64,000 nt of DNA from Prostheceraeus crozeri (GCA_907163375.1 CAJQUW010015394.1:124001-188000), one strand, 5' to 3'. Counted from the stretch's first letter, positions 1 through 12,467 are shown. Notes: a model not told the origin generated them from the sequence alone. A program made the numbers and translations.

Positions 1-27
1 CCTATACACGTCATTTTTATTTTCCCC

Positions 28-688
28 GTGTGTCACGCTAGAAATTGCTTCTTTAGGCCTGCCTATATTTTCATGCTTTCAAAAACGCTTTTCGATGTCA
101 TAAGCATCAAATTCAAAATTTCAGGTATTTCGAAATGTCATTACCTAAAATGGTCGGCTCAAAATGGATATCTTATTAGAGACTTGGCTTGCCACTGCAA
201 ATCCTCTTGTGGTTGCTTCAATCCAAGGACATTTAATTACGCAAATAATTGCAGCAGTGGTGGACTTGACACGTTTGACAAAACAAATGAAAGTGATCTC
301 ACAACGTGTCCTGAATTGTCCACAAGCTCATCTCCTGTGGTTGCAGTCCCACTCAAATCCGATGATTGGATACTTGTTGGTCTCGAAACGGGTGACAACA
401 GGAAAAAAACATTTCGTAGCTCAGATTACCAGCAGATTTGAGAATGGGGATTTTCGTGTTCGTTTTTTGAAGCAATATACGTTTAGAGGACGATTTAATG
501 AATTCGTCGATTCTCTTGTAACTGATTGTTCCGTGATATCTCCCTGGGAAATTGTGAGAAAGTTAGATGATCCAACTATTGATAGAAGAGGGATAAAAGT
601 GGCACTGACATTGATATTCGCGAGTGAATACAGGATCGCTGCTTTATTTTTCATCAAAAAAACTTGTAGTCCTGCGATAGGCCTGTGA
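28..688 (+). pseudogene. decayed copy of a small repeat-associated beta-rich domain
   Basis: Two overlapping frames together resemble a module I associate with uncharacterised, often repeat-associated invertebrate proteins. The pattern is a DDWILVGLETG-type strand, then HFVAQITSRFENGDFRVRFL, then an acidic linker and a SPWEIVRKL segment. The first part is read in the frame ending near 441 and the rest in the frame ending at 688. The change of frame falls near a run of A at about 400-407, so this copy is probably broken by an indel. No intron signals or partner gene were seen beside it. Family assignment is from memory of the pattern and is uncertain; a real short exon is the alternative. Confidence 0.35.
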
Positions 689-3600
689 ATAAATGCAAAT
701 CATGCAGTGCTCATAAAGCTGTATTTTTTATGCTGGCCATTTAAAAAAGATAGAACCCATTTGGGTATCATAGTTCTAAAGTTCTACAAAGAAGTAAACA
801 CTAAATCACAGGAAACACTGAGCAGAGCAATTAATGCCTTCAAGGTAAACACAAATTCCAAAAATGTTACTCAGATAAATTTTGCTCCAGATAACTCAGA
901 TAAATTTGAAAAATCACCATTATGCATTTAGTGGGCTGACGTCCAAACAGAAATAAGTGCTAGAACTGCAACCTTTTATGTAAATAACTGTTGATGTTAT
1001 CTTGATTAAGCTTCTACGAAAATAAGGTACCTGAGCAAAATAAATTGAACATTGTAACTTGAGGGACGTCAATTGTAACTTGAGGGACGCCTGGTGTAAC
1101 TTGAGGGACGCTTCATTTTTTCTTCGAGTCTGATGTATATGGCCACATGAACTTCTTGTGGTTGTCACTATGCCAATTTAGTTTCTTATGATGTCACAGA
1201 CATTTTTAGGGCAAAATTTCAAAATTCTAATACTCAAACCCCTTGCGACAAAAAAAGTGTAATCTAATCTGGATTTACCCCTATGATCAAAATGATAAAA
1301 CTTGTCATGAAACATTGAGTAGTCTGATTCCTGAGATTAAGTTTAAATTACGCGTTTCATAATGCATACAAGCATACTGATGAAGTGATATTGAAATCCT
1401 AGCAATTGCTGTTGCTAATTGCAGTTTTCACTCGTTCTCAGTTGTTATTACCTTTTTTTGCAAAATATCATTACTAAATATCAATGGATGATTACAAGTA
1501 TCCAAAATATCGGTAATGCAATCTGAGACTGAGCATAGAGAAATGTGTACTCTTTCTTAAGACATGATAACTGTAACTGAATTTCTGAATTAATTAAGTT
1601 TACATTTTCCATGAATGTAAATCAAAAAAACAGTTTCAACAACGATAAGCAATTGTATTTAATTATAGGAAAGACAGCAAACTTGCTTTTATTTGCGCCT
1701 ATTTAACTAATAATCACATATCCAACTATTATAGACTTATTAATCATTACAGCCAATGTTCATTGTAAGTGTAAGGCAGTCGGATCAATATCATATGTTT
1801 GGAGAAACACAATGGACCCTTTTATGTTTGCTTTTTTTGTTTAGCTTTGAAAGTCATGGATGTCCATTCATTCCTTGGTGTGGATTAGTAAAGTGGGTGC
1901 AGTGGTCACAAATCTGCTACGTATCATGACAATTAGAATGAACAAAGCATGAAAACGCTGCTTCATCTTTTTTGCACATTAATAGACAGTCATCCAATAC
2001 CGAGCTACAGATATTCATGGATATGTAATAATATGTATATATAATCCGACAGCATGTACCGGTATAACCCTGACCTCACTGGGGTGTTTTTCCGAACACT
2101 TCCCACTGCCCCCCTTTGCTGATATCCCAATTGCACCAACTTTGCCAAATCATAAACATCAATCGAATAGGCATTGAAAGCGTATTCGGAAAAACAGCAT
2201 CAATTTTATTTCTAGGATCATTCCTGGGCTGAAGTGAAGGTCAAAGGTAAAAAAACGCCAATTTTTAACAAATTTCCATCAGATCACTATTTGAAATGAA
2301 AAATGACAACAAAAACTAATAAACCACTAATCGAAAGGTCTGGTTTAGGCAGTTAATAAAACGATTATTGATCGCTCTGAGATTACATCACTGTATTTGA
2401 TGAGGTCACAGGTCAAATAATTCAAACTTTTAGTTCAGCTCCAGTATCACTAAAATCGCACATTTTACTACTTAGTTTCTGCAGGTGAAGAAGCAACACA
2501 ATTCGGCGACTTTTATCGAGACACTGAGGCTAAAAGCAATATGATTCTAAATAATTTCAATAATTGCTGATCAGATGCCGAACTAAAAAGTACAAAAATA
2601 AAAAATCTTATTTGAAATAAAAATTTCATATTTCAAAACTGCATGCATAATAAGCAGGCAATTTCAAATTCAAATATTTTACATCTGTGAATCTCCATAT
2701 TAATAGGAAAAATCCTTAATGTAATCTCAACTTATTCATCAAGAATTGATGCCGCAATATACATTAGAAGTAAATATATACCGAAATCAGCCAAAATATT
2801 CTAAACATTTAAATTTTGAAATAGCTTTCCAAAAGTATTGTGCCAAATTTATTATCCTTTTGTCAACAGTTGAGGGTAATAATACGTAGAGAGTATTGCT
2901 ACTAGAAATCTGGTGGCCATGCATAGCTTGCTTGGTTCAAAAGATATTCGAAAAATTCGCCAGCCCTGTAGGGCGACGATTAAAGGACTAGGACGGACAC
3001 ATTGGAAGCAATAGGATACGCACTGGACACGCGTTGCCATGACAGCAGGACCCAAGGAATGTCGGCCTTCTTTGATGATGGCTAGATGTCAGCGTGCTTT
3101 GTAAAGATTCACGGCTACCATTATTTTGACAAAATGAATTAGTTGCAATAGAAACAAATCTGCAACTGCTGCATGTTTCTCACATTTCTCACTTGTTAAA
3201 TAAGACTTAGATCTAGCAACATAATTGTAACCGAATCTTTGAATTTTGAGGCATGGACTATGAGTGTCGCGAAGAAGCTATCATCGACATCCAGTCAACC
3301 TACTGCAACCGTGATAATAGAAGGCCAAACAAGACTTTTGTGGGCGGAGGCGTCAATGGAAAAAAGAATGCCGCATTATATTCAGATGCATTTCAAGGTT
3401 TTTCATGGACAAAAATGTTGCACCTCCACAAAAACAAGAATCCCTCTAACATCTTTTAAGAATTCTTTAAGATTTCCACACCTCTGAATTCTGCATCATC
3501 CGTTATTTCTCTTTCGACTCATTATTAGTATTTGTCTTCTTCTTTTGATGAGAATTTTTGCCTTCTGCTTATTGCCGATGAGGGGGCGTAAATTTGATGG

Positions 3601-4714
3601 AAATCCCTGTCCGGGACACTGCCGCTTACCGTCTATTCTGGGCAGTATCCCAGCAGTGTCCGGCAGACTCCATGGCCGGGACTCGAGTTTTCGTTGAGAC
3701 AGAACCAAAGCTTTAGGTGTGATTTTTTTTTAAATTTAGAAGCAATCACAGCTATATCACCACAGACGATTCAAGCAAACATGTCCTCACACATTGCTAT
3801 CAATATGATCGCATTGATTGTAGCTTAAAATAAAATCCAAATTTTCGACTTTATCTATGGGATCTTAGAGAACTTTATCTATAGAACTTCTGAGAGAAGG
3901 GAAAATTGAAAATGAAGTTTAGCAGATAATACTGAGATTTCTCTTTCATATAGACGGGTGAGCTCCCCATCTCCATTTCGATTGATTATTGATAGGTATT
4001 TCGAGCGCTTCATGCTTAGGATGAATCGAATTAGACAATTTCAATTCTGATGCTTATTTTTTTAAATCTTGCAAACCTATTTAGCTGCAGCAGTTTTGCA
4101 TTTAAGTGCATAAGTATAATTGAATATTCCTTCTGCTTGCAATTTCATGTGATTGCATTTTGTCCCTGTTGCATTTTTATACGAATATTGTTTGAAGAAG
4201 TCAAAACATTAATTGAAATTCCTATTACAATGTGAATGAAGACCCTGGTCGGACCCATGCATATCTGAAAGATTTTCATGGATGGAAGGAATGCAAGTCA
4301 CTGTGACTGCGAAAACAAGGAATGGGGCAAAATTCAAGCGTGACTATTACAAATCATGAATTTCCCATCCGTCATCTATCCGCTCTATCAGTGTCCTTAC
4401 AACCCATGTCACTTATTTTTGTCCCACCATTCTGTGGTTTCAATTCATGCACACGATGTCAGCTAGGATTGAATGTCAATGGATTCAAAGTATTAAAAAG
4501 GTTATCAAAATTTGGTATACTTAAAGAATTGGAATTTTAAGAGATATTAAGGACTCCTTAGTCAGAAGACATTTTTGTACTGCTTGTTGCACTTGCTTGT
4601 GACTGATGATACTCGCACGACAAAATGCACTTCATAACAACTCTGAATAATAAAAATATGTATGCGTACATGGTAGCTGGATGCTATGATTGATAGCAGC
4701 AACAACATCTTCCT
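689..4714. other. no gene recognised
   Basis: AT-rich non-coding sequence apart from the short tandem repeat at 1051-1110. Open frames near 3240-3490 and 3496-3708 have no recognisable domain and no supporting splice context. If the minus-strand gene ends at 6061 as proposed, this is the intergenic region downstream of it. Confidence 0.5.
1051..1110. repeat. three tandem copies of a 16-18 base unit
   Basis: The unit tgtaacttgagggacg occurs three times at 1053-1068, 1074-1089 and 1095-1110, with a period of 21 bases. The first two copies share two extra 5-prime bases. Nothing else in the window repeats it. Confidence 0.85.
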
Positions 4715-4975
4715 GCATAGAAATAAACTGTTTATCTGAAGTTCGCTAGAATGGAAATTGACTCAAGGTCGCGGCACATCCGGGGGAACTAAGTTGGGGC
4801 ATGAAGAACCAATTAAAAGCTTCGATTTACTCATGTGACTGATTCTAACCCAATGATGCGGACGTTGGCAGGTGCATCTAAGTGAAAATGCGTGCGATTT
4901 ATGTGCCGTAATTGTGCATTGCATGAAGCTTAATTTCCATTCTAGAGGTTTTATTGTTGTCAATTTCTATGTCTT
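4715..4975 (+). repeat. dispersed repeat, copy 1 of 2
   Basis: This stretch matches the reverse complement of 10060-10325 over about 260 bases with many substitutions. Shared blocks include ctcaaggtcgcggcacatcc, gactgattctaaccca, and attgtgcattgcatgaagct. I see no coding potential and no clear pol III boxes, so family is unknown. It may be an old SINE or MITE. Confidence 0.7.
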
Positions 4976-6060
4976 CCTGTGCTTTGGAATATGTTCAAGC
5001 ATCATTCATCGACTGGAGTGTTATTTATGAAATACTTCACGAACATTTAACCTCTGAATATGATATGCGCACAGATCTGCAGCGATATATTATTTGTTGC
5101 TGCCCTGTTGCATTTTCTTTCTGTAGTGATAGGATAAGAGCTCAAAACACATTCACAGATGATGCGCAGAAGTATGAATTAGAATTGGCGCCTTTTAGAC
5201 ATGAGATAACCTCCTGCATATTTAAGCCGCATGATTCTATTATCAATTATAAATGCCTCAAACTAGGGACCTACTAAAATCATTGACTTGACAATGTCGC
5301 ATTTTTATGTTGTGATCTTTTGATAATTTGGTATCAAATCGGTATAATATGCAATCCAATGCATCAGATTATCAAAAATGTGAATGGAAATATCAATCCA
5401 TAAAAAGAAATTAATAAAATTAAATAAAATTATTAAAAGTATGTGTTGTTCCGATTAATGTTAATTCATCAAATTTTGTATAAAAATGCTCTCATTTGTT
5501 ATAAGCTCAGCATCAGTTCAGAATACTTTGAGGATGTAATTCAAAATCAAAGGATGGACAAATATCCACATTGCTAAACAGCTAGCCTATTTATGCTAGA
5601 GCAGACGACATCAAAATATAAAACTTTGTATGAATACTTAACTGCATAGCATGTAGAATTGAAGATAAACGAAAAAGAGCTGTCAAATTGTCAATAAACA
5701 ATCAACGCTCCATAGGAATGTTATGAATTTGAGAAGCATCAATTCATGAACAGCAAATTCTTAGCTGAGTTCAGTTCAATGGTAGTTCCTAGAAAATTCC
5801 GTTCATTTAGTTTACGCGTTCACCAGTAAACGGTCCAGAATCTCGCTCACTCGCTCACTCAAAAGTTCGAATCACAGTGCATTGTGTGCAATCTTCTGCC
5901 ACATTTTGGAGACTAACTGATGCTTCAAAAAACCGTGTCAGCTGAAATTTTTATTTCTACATATACAGACATACATGTAGCTTTTGAGAAGGAAATGAGA
6001 AAGTCAAATTTTAAGTATTGCTATAAATTAGCATACGCTATGCTGCAAATGATACGTATT
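4976..6060. other. 3-prime flank of the minus-strand host gene
   Basis: No gene recognised. An open frame at 4954-5277 (107 codons) has no known domain. The segment next to 6060 would be the 3-prime UTR of the minus-strand gene and carries its likely poly(A) signal. Confidence 0.45.
5950..5955 (-). promoter_or_regulatory. candidate poly(A) signal AATAAA
   Basis: On the minus strand the hexamer AATAAA lies about 105 bases past the TGA stop of the terminal exon at 6061-6184. Spacing fits a short 3-prime UTR. In AT-rich sequence such hexamers are common, so support comes only from position. Confidence 0.4.
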
Positions 6061-6184
6061 TCATAGAATTCTCTTCAGTTCATCAAGATATGTTCTGAAT
6101 TGCTTGGCAGATATGGTAGGTGTGTAATTCATTGGACCAGCATCTGTCACTTTTTCGCGTTTGGAGGTGGTTTCACTATTTCGG
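6061..6184 (-). CDS. terminal exon of the unidentified gene
   Basis: A 124-nt exon after a strong acceptor (ttttccctttcag). One base completes a codon, followed by 40 codons and a TGA stop. The C-terminus is hydrophilic and ends in a short amphipathic helix (SAKQFRTYLDELKRIL). A candidate AATAAA lies about 105 bases downstream. The intron before it is about 22 kb and holds most of the PLE nest. Confidence 0.6.
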
Positions 6185-7836
6185 CTGAAAGGGAAAATAA
6201 TTGTGATAACAACTTTTAATTTTTCACGCTCTTTTATTAAAACTTCACGACACCATTATAGAGATGGCAGTCAACTGGTCTAACAGGCTATCGCGAATTG
6301 ACGCATTTATTCAGTTTCAGAGATGACGAAAAGTAGTGGCGGGGTTGACCCCAGGCCGTCTCAGTTTTGCTGAGCACAACAAAACGATTCTTTTGAAGCT
6401 GAACTTTTTGACCTATAGGCTAATTCTGCGAGTTTTTGTTCTAGCGCATTTCCAATTTTTTCCGAAAAGGTCTTGTTTTCCTCCATTTAAAGGTCACATC
6501 AAAAGCTTATCTTGGAAAGTAGGCCCTATACTTATTTCAAAACTCTGATTTTGCCACTTTTGCAACATTTTGTGTGATAACTTCCAATCAGACGCATTAA
6601 TTTTCAATATGAACACATGTTTCAATCAGCCTCTCACATTTAACCATTTTGACATAATTATTAGGAATATCTTGGAACCTCTGGGGATTCGTTGGCAAAT
6701 TTTGGTGGTGTCAAAATTTTCAAAAATTAGAAGAAATTGCGGATTTAAAATTCTATATTGTTACTCATAATGCGAGGATGAATGATTAAGGGCAACTAAA
6801 TACCTCACCATTAGAGAGTTAATAACACACGAATACAAGTAAAGGGCGATTTTCATGAAATTCTGAGCATTCAAGCAAGGGGCAAAATCGGGACCTTCGA
6901 TGCGATTCATAGTCTTGCGGTGCGGATGGACCTCAATGAAGACAAGTCTTGTCAGAAAAAAAATCCTTATTGCACAACGCTGCGGAACCAAAGAAATTTT
7001 GAATTAACTGAGAGTGCGCGGATGCAAAATTTCTCGAGAGACCGAGTCCAAGGCGAATCCGTAAAAGTCTCAACCCTACTGTCACTTCAAAATTATTGTT
7101 ATTATTATTTCCATATTTGAGGGCACCGAGCACTGACATTAATCCTTGATTTAGTCTCAGAGAGTATTAATAACCGCGGCAGTCACTTTCCAAAACCGTA
7201 CTTGACGGTTAGTTAGAAGTGAATATGATTTTTCATTCACTCCCACGGTGGAGCATTGATAAAAGGAGGTACTTAATTTAGATCTTTAGCCGCAGGAAAG
7301 GGTTGATGATTCGTACGTTCGATCCAGCACGAATACAAATCGTACATGTACATGTAAATGCAGAATTTGAATTTCGTAATCGAATCGTGGCTTTTACATT
7401 TTTTGCTCATAGTAATCTATGAGTAAATCAAACTGACCTTTTAGAAATCTGAATTCTACATCTGGTTAATTGACAAAACAAACTACAACACGTTCAATCC
7501 AAAAGTCTTCCAAAGTGGCCTTCAACCAAGTATCCCTATAATACGCACATCATTGATGAATAAACCTAATTTTTCAAACGGAGAACAGGCGCACCACGCT
7601 TACGTATGTGACGCATGGAAGTGGGCACGTGACCTCGGGAGCTTCTTTCACTCACGACCACGATGGAGGTTTCGACAACAAAGAATTCGATGAAAAGCGC
7701 TGCATTAGGCAAATGTTTAAAATTTTTGTCCAAGTTTGGCAAAAAACTGCAGGCTCGGAGTCATGACAAAATGTTAGCTTCCAGTCTATAATTGATTACT
7801 TGTTACTTAATACATTATCTCATGTTGTCAAGCTAG
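6185..7836. other. intronic sequence without recognised features
   Basis: AT-rich, with no gene or complete transposon recognised. Short open frames at 6336-7139 have no domains. Near 6345 a GC-rich patch (gtggcggggttgacccc) resembles a hAT terminus, but no partner end was found. Confidence 0.4.
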
Positions 7837-7844
7837 AGACTCTC

Positions 7845-8624
7845 CAGGGATGCGGAGTCCTATCATTTTGATAGGACTCCGACTCCGAGGGTTGATAGGA
7901 CTCCGACTCCGACTACGGGTTGCACGTATATAAAGCCTAGTTTTTTGAAAAAAAACTGGTAACCTACATCATAGATCATTATAGGCTTACCTGAACTTTT
8001 CTTTAGTGATCATTGCTGTATCAATTGTCAATCATTATCGATGAAAGTTTATCAAATGTCGCTTTAAGTTGGATGCATGCGACTCGGCTCCTTCCATCTT
8101 GCTGATGTGTGCTGCACACGGTTTTTCTCCAGTCTCTACCAGACAGGAAAATACCCCCTTCTTCAAAAATATGAGTACACTTTCGATTTCAATATGCGCT
8201 TTAGAGGAGCCATCACACATGATTAACGTGAGGGTAAGAGGTAATGTTTTCAAACAAACTAATATTTCATTTTTGTCTCTGATGTGACTTTTGGTGCGTA
8301 AGTGTGATCGAGGCTAGGAAGGCTTGTCTTCTCTACTAGATCACCGAGTGAAAAGACAATCCTTTTTCACTATCACAGATCATTCCCTCAACTATTACAA
8401 TATTTCACAACCTCAACTATATTAAAAGCTTTGCATGTACTGCTGTCTCTGCACTTTTGTTTGACGGAGAAAGTTGACAGTGACAGCTATGCACGAGAAT
8501 AGATAATTTGTTTGTATTTTACTTCGGGTCTAGTTATAGGCCGGAGTTCGGAGTCCTACCATTTGATAGGACTCCGACTCCAGCAAAAATGATAGGACTC
8601 CGGGACTCCGACTCCGCACCACTG
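7845..8624 (-). mobile_element. hAT DNA transposon, 780 bp, copy 1
   Basis: Ends read CAGGGATGCGGAGTCC and, on the other strand, CAGTGGTGCGGAGTCG, and both are flanked by the 8-bp direct repeat agactctc (7837-7844 and 8625-8632). Eight-base duplications and CAG-starting inverted ends are hallmarks of hAT elements. Subterminal regions carry many ggactccg words in both orientations, likely transposase sites. It carries only a short BED-finger frame and no catalytic region, so it is non-autonomous. A relative lies at 53144-53900. Confidence 0.9.
8035..8253 (-). pseudogene. BED-type zinc-finger fragment of a hAT transposase
   Basis: The 72-codon frame ends with a finger-like pattern: FSCLVETGEKPCAAH, then SNLKRHLINFHR, placing two Cys and two His as in the N-terminal DNA-binding BED fingers of hAT transposases. 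The catalytic DDE domain and dimerisation region are absent, so it cannot be a transposase by itself. The same fragment is kept in the related element at 53144-53900, where its sequence is very similar. It lies inside the element, on the strand opposite to the window numbering. Confidence 0.6.
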
Positions 8625-8742
8625 AGACTCTCCACAATTTTTTATGGATCAATTGAAAAACACAATTCTTTTCATCTGCGCGAGATCTTTAGCCCTACGA
8701 TGTAGGTCATTCTCAGACTGATTTCATCACAGAAGCAAACAT

Positions 8743-9433
8743 AGTCCGGCAGCCAGAACAAGGACTGCAGGGACGAAAATGAGACTTTCACAGAATGATG
8801 CACTACGTGCCTCACTACGAATCTGTGCGTCTGCCGAGATCTACCTGATTCCTCTTCTTTTCAGACATGATCAAAGGAAAGCACATGTTGCTTCAATGGG
8901 GCGTAGAATGACGTTTCTATAAAAAATTCTATGTTTTCTCTGATTAGGGAAAAGTGCTAATCCCAAAGTCACACTTTTTACATGGAATGTCTTTAGGTCA
9001 TTTCATATCATGTGCATGCGTTATTATCATGCTTCTGATCAGTAAATGTATGCGAGCGAGAACGTGATTAAATGTGGATTCAATTGCTCAAAATGCTTGT
9101 GTTTGCCAGCCTTAGGCTTCCCAAATCTGAATGTATTTGACTTCGTAGACAGGGGTGCATGAGCATGATAGGAAATGACCGGAAAACAATCCATATCTCT
9201 GGGAAATAATACATAATTATAGAAAGACTAGAATATCTCATTTTTGCTAAAAACATCCATCTACGTGCCATTGGATTAACATGTGTTTGTCTGTGATCAT
9301 GTCTAACATGAAGAGGAACCAGGTAGAACTCGACAGACGCGCAGATTCGCAGTAGGCGTAGGGTGCGCATCATTCTGTGAAGGTCTCATTTTCGGCCTCG
9401 TTCTCTGCAGATACTCGCCCTGGCTGCCGGACT
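8743..9433. mobile_element. fold-back element with long diverged inverted arms
   Basis: About 200 bases from 8743 match the reverse complement of 9230-9433 at roughly 80 percent. The outermost AGTCCGGCAGCCAG is perfect in both arms, and the 5-bp direct repeat aacat flanks the element (8738-8742 and 9434-9438). The middle is AT-rich and non-coding. Superfamily is not certain; a five-base duplication is unusual for the common MITE families. A 97-codon frame at 9080-9373 overlaps the right arm and is probably accidental. Confidence 0.65.
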
Positions 9434-9438
9434 AACAT

Positions 9439-11239
9439 AGCATAACAACGACATACATGACACTAAATAATCAGAAAATCAACTGACAATGCGGATGACG
9501 ATGGGGAATGAATAGCGCGGTAACAAGGAAACAATGCAAGGCTGGTCACTATGAACAATGGCAACATTCAACGCCGGCGCGAAAACGAGCGAGAATACCC
9601 ATTTCAGTACTTGCACCGAAGACAGACACAAAAAATATGTTTAAACGAAGTAAATCTGAAGATAATGATATGCATAAGAGAGCAAGCAAGGAAGCCAGTA
9701 AGTTTAAAATTAACATATGTGCAAATACATGTATTTATCAATAGATTGATTAAAAGGTCTCTAATTTGACAACATGATCACGTTTCAGTATGATGATCTA
9801 AATCATGATCTCAGTGAACACTGTATGAATCATTGAGGGGTTGATTGACCTAAAGACAGCTAGCTATGCAGGTCGAAGCGCTATTAACCCAGTCCAATTC
9901 TATTTATTAAGATGATTTCCGTAATTACAAGATATAGGTAAAGTTGAAGAGCACCAGACTAAGATCATTAATTAAGTTTATTTCTTTCAACTAAGAAATG
10001 AATGAGGTAAAATAAAAGTATGTGTTCCAAGTCTATCACATCCCTGAAGAATAGACGGTTATAAACATAGAAATTGATAACAATAACGCTTCTAGAATGG
10101 AAGTAAAGCTTCATGCAATGCACAATAGTGGCACATGAATCGCACACACTTTCACTTAGATACATTTGTCAACGTCTGTATCTATGGGTTAGAATCAGTC
10201 ACATGTGCAATTCTAAGGTTTTTATTGACTCCTCATGCCCCAACTTATTTCTCCCGGATGTGCCGCGACCTTGAGTCCATTTTATTCTAGTCAACTTCAG
10301 ATAAACTGTTTATTTCTATGGTTATAAAGATCGTGCGTGAGAAAAAGCTTCGTATGTCGAAGTGGTGTTGTAGCGCAGATTTGTCAGTTATTCCTGAAAT
10401 TGAAATACTTAACCAAAAACTGAGATTTGATTTAGAAAAAGTCGATTATTAATAATCACTCATCAGCAACGATTTTAACCGATTGAAGAAAGTTATATGC
10501 TGATGAAGCTACGTGTACACAATGTATTAGGATTTTTACGTCCATAGAACCATAGTTGATTTCTTCTTTAATTGAAAAGTCATGACGTCAGTAGTCTACG
10601 GATACTCGCCTGCTTGTTGCGACCGAAAAGTATGAGTTCACATTGCCAAACCTGCCATATCATGCTACACACTGTATTTAATGACTTACAAGTTCATTTG
10701 GATCGACAATCGATGTTTTGCAAAGTAATTACAGCATGCTTCAAAGTGCAATTAGGTCAATGAGTCCTATAAAGAGTTAATTCCAAATTTATGAACTTCT
10801 TGCAAGTTGTTTCGATGATGCTTTGATACTAATGTAAAATTTCAATTAAGTTCGACGGTACTTCTTTCGATGTAATGGTTCATGCTGTGCAGCAATGAAC
10901 ATCGCTATTAAATGATAATTAGCCTTACGAAATTCAGCAATCAACATTGGTAGTAAAAAATCCCTTGATATCATTTTTTTCATTTTGCTATCAAATTTTA
11001 CCGTAAATAAGTAATTCTTTGTTTTGAGAAAGTAAAGAAATAAGACAACGCTGCTGATAGCAACTTCATAACTCAATACTCTATGTCTCACCAACCGACC
11101 TTCCCAAGAGATACAGTTTAAACTGTATTTATTTCATAACAGCAGAAAAAAAATATTTGTTCACTTAAAATTATTTTTTATAACAACGGATATGTATATA
11201 TATATATTTCCTTTTTCAGTTTTTGGATTTCGAAGTCCA
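9439..11239. other. intronic sequence, mostly unassigned
   Basis: Apart from the inverted repeat copy at 10060-10325, nothing recognisable. Open frames at 9508-9769 and 10846-11094 lack domains. Confidence 0.4.
10060..10325 (-). repeat. dispersed repeat, copy 2 of 2
   Basis: Inverted relative of 4715-4975, with the same order of conserved blocks read on the minus strand. It ends in the same catagaaataaac segment that opens the first copy. The copies are clearly diverged, so the family is not recent. Confidence 0.7.
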
Positions 11240-12210
11240 CTAATTCCGACCGAAACTGTTCATTAAATTTTGTCCTTGTTCAAGTTCTTGTCATATGCTT
11301 TTATGTTCGTATATTTTGGTAATAATTCATTTTCTTTGCAAATGTTGTTGTAGTTGATATCAAGACTTAATTTCATGCTTTTGTGAAAAGATCTTTCTGT
11401 TTTTCTGTATTGACTTTTCTCTTCTGGTGATAGTGTTCGCAAGATAATAAAAGAATACTTTTTAATAGCACGTTTCGGACGGTAATTAAGGTGCATTTCA
11501 AGCTTGCGATGACTATGAAAGTATTGCAAATGAGATTTAAATGAAAATATCCGATATAGATATGTACAATGATGCAATAATGATATGCGAAAGATCATGG
11601 ACATCTTAACAAGTAGAAACTCTAACATAATGTAAATATAAAGTCGTACTTCAAGATATCTCTTGTTATCCTTGATTATAGCACATTTAGTTGCTGAGTC
11701 AGTCGTTTGTCTCTGACTTTTAGAGAGGGCATCCTTCCATGATGAGAATGGCCTCGGCAATCTGCAGACTATTTGTGTCTGGGAGTCGAGTCAAAATTTC
11801 CATTTGATCAATAATTCCTTTCGGTTTGATGTTGTGCTGCTCAATTGAATGATTTTCTATGGATTCATTGTCTTCGTGTTGCTTGCTCCTTACGTTCAGT
11901 TCATTTGTTGTTAAACCAATATATTGACCTTTATTACAAGAATTCTCTTGACAAATGTATTGGTATACAACACGATGATCAGAATTCCACTTATCCTCCT
12001 ATGTTTTTATTGCGTTGGTCAGTTTAATTTTTTGTAATATATTCTCAGATTGATTCGACAATTTTCAATCTTAGGTTCAGCACTATCACTTACAATTTTT
12101 ATCAAACGCTTTTCTTCAATTTGATAATTCGAAGTCAATTGTTCCTTGTAATAAAATGTGACTTTACTCTTATCACCTTGTTTGCTTTTTTTGCTTTTTG
12201 CTGCAATAAT
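11240..12210 (-). pseudogene. remnant of a Penelope-like element with a GIY-YIG domain
   Basis: On the minus strand, 12210 to about 11720 gives a lysine-rich lead (KVTFYYKEQL, RINLRIYYKKLN), then in another frame RVVYQYICQENSCNKGQYIG followed by LTTNELNVRSKQHED. This is the layout of GIY-YIG endonuclease regions of PLE-type elements, with VYQY and YIG strands and a following basic helix. Frames change at least twice, so it is dead. A 165-codon frame at 11263-11760 continues on the same strand and ends in ENELLPKYTNIKAYDKNL, which resembles an N-terminal PLE region and may belong to a second, truncated tandem copy. Confidence 0.5.
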
Positions 12211-12307
12211 ATATGTGTGTATATATATTATCATATTACATATCATATTATATCACATATATTATATTATATTATACAATATATATACAATATTACATAC
12301 ATTATTA

Positions 12308-12317
<10 letters not shown>

Positions 12318-12365
<48 letters not shown>
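12318..12365. repeat. TA dinucleotide microsatellite
   Basis: About 48 bases of nearly pure (TA)n next to the 3-prime end of PLE A on the minus strand. Similar TA runs lie beside other PLE termini here (about 15769-15800 and 20481-20515), suggesting they belong to the element ends or to preferred targets. Confidence 0.9.
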
Positions 12366-12366
<1 letters not shown>

Positions 12367-12417
12367 GCACAAAGTTCCCAGACGTTTCATATTGTCATTG
12401 TGAAAAGAAAAACACTT

Positions 12418-12467
12418 TTTTCCGGACTAGTTTCAAGGCTAGTTTATTGCCTCATCTTCAGCGGTAC
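12418..12467 (-). ncRNA. hammerhead ribozyme-like motif in PLE A terminus
   Basis: The minus strand has CTGAAGA, a stem pairing GAGGC with GCCTT, then GAAA, a minimal stem III closed by C-TA-G, and TC ahead of CGG, which can pair with CCG before the core. CTGAAGA fits the hammerhead consensus CUGANGA exactly and the cleavage triplet would be GUC. Minimal type I hammerheads have been reported in PLE termini. Activity is inferred from the fold only. Confidence 0.55.

Noticed and set aside
6336-6362. A hAT-like end (gtggcggggttgacccc)
   Set aside because: No partner end; a weakly similar patch at 61690-61760 is too far and too diverged to pair.
9080-9373. A 97-codon minus-strand gene
   Set aside because: It overlaps the inverted arm of the fold-back element and has no recognisable domain.
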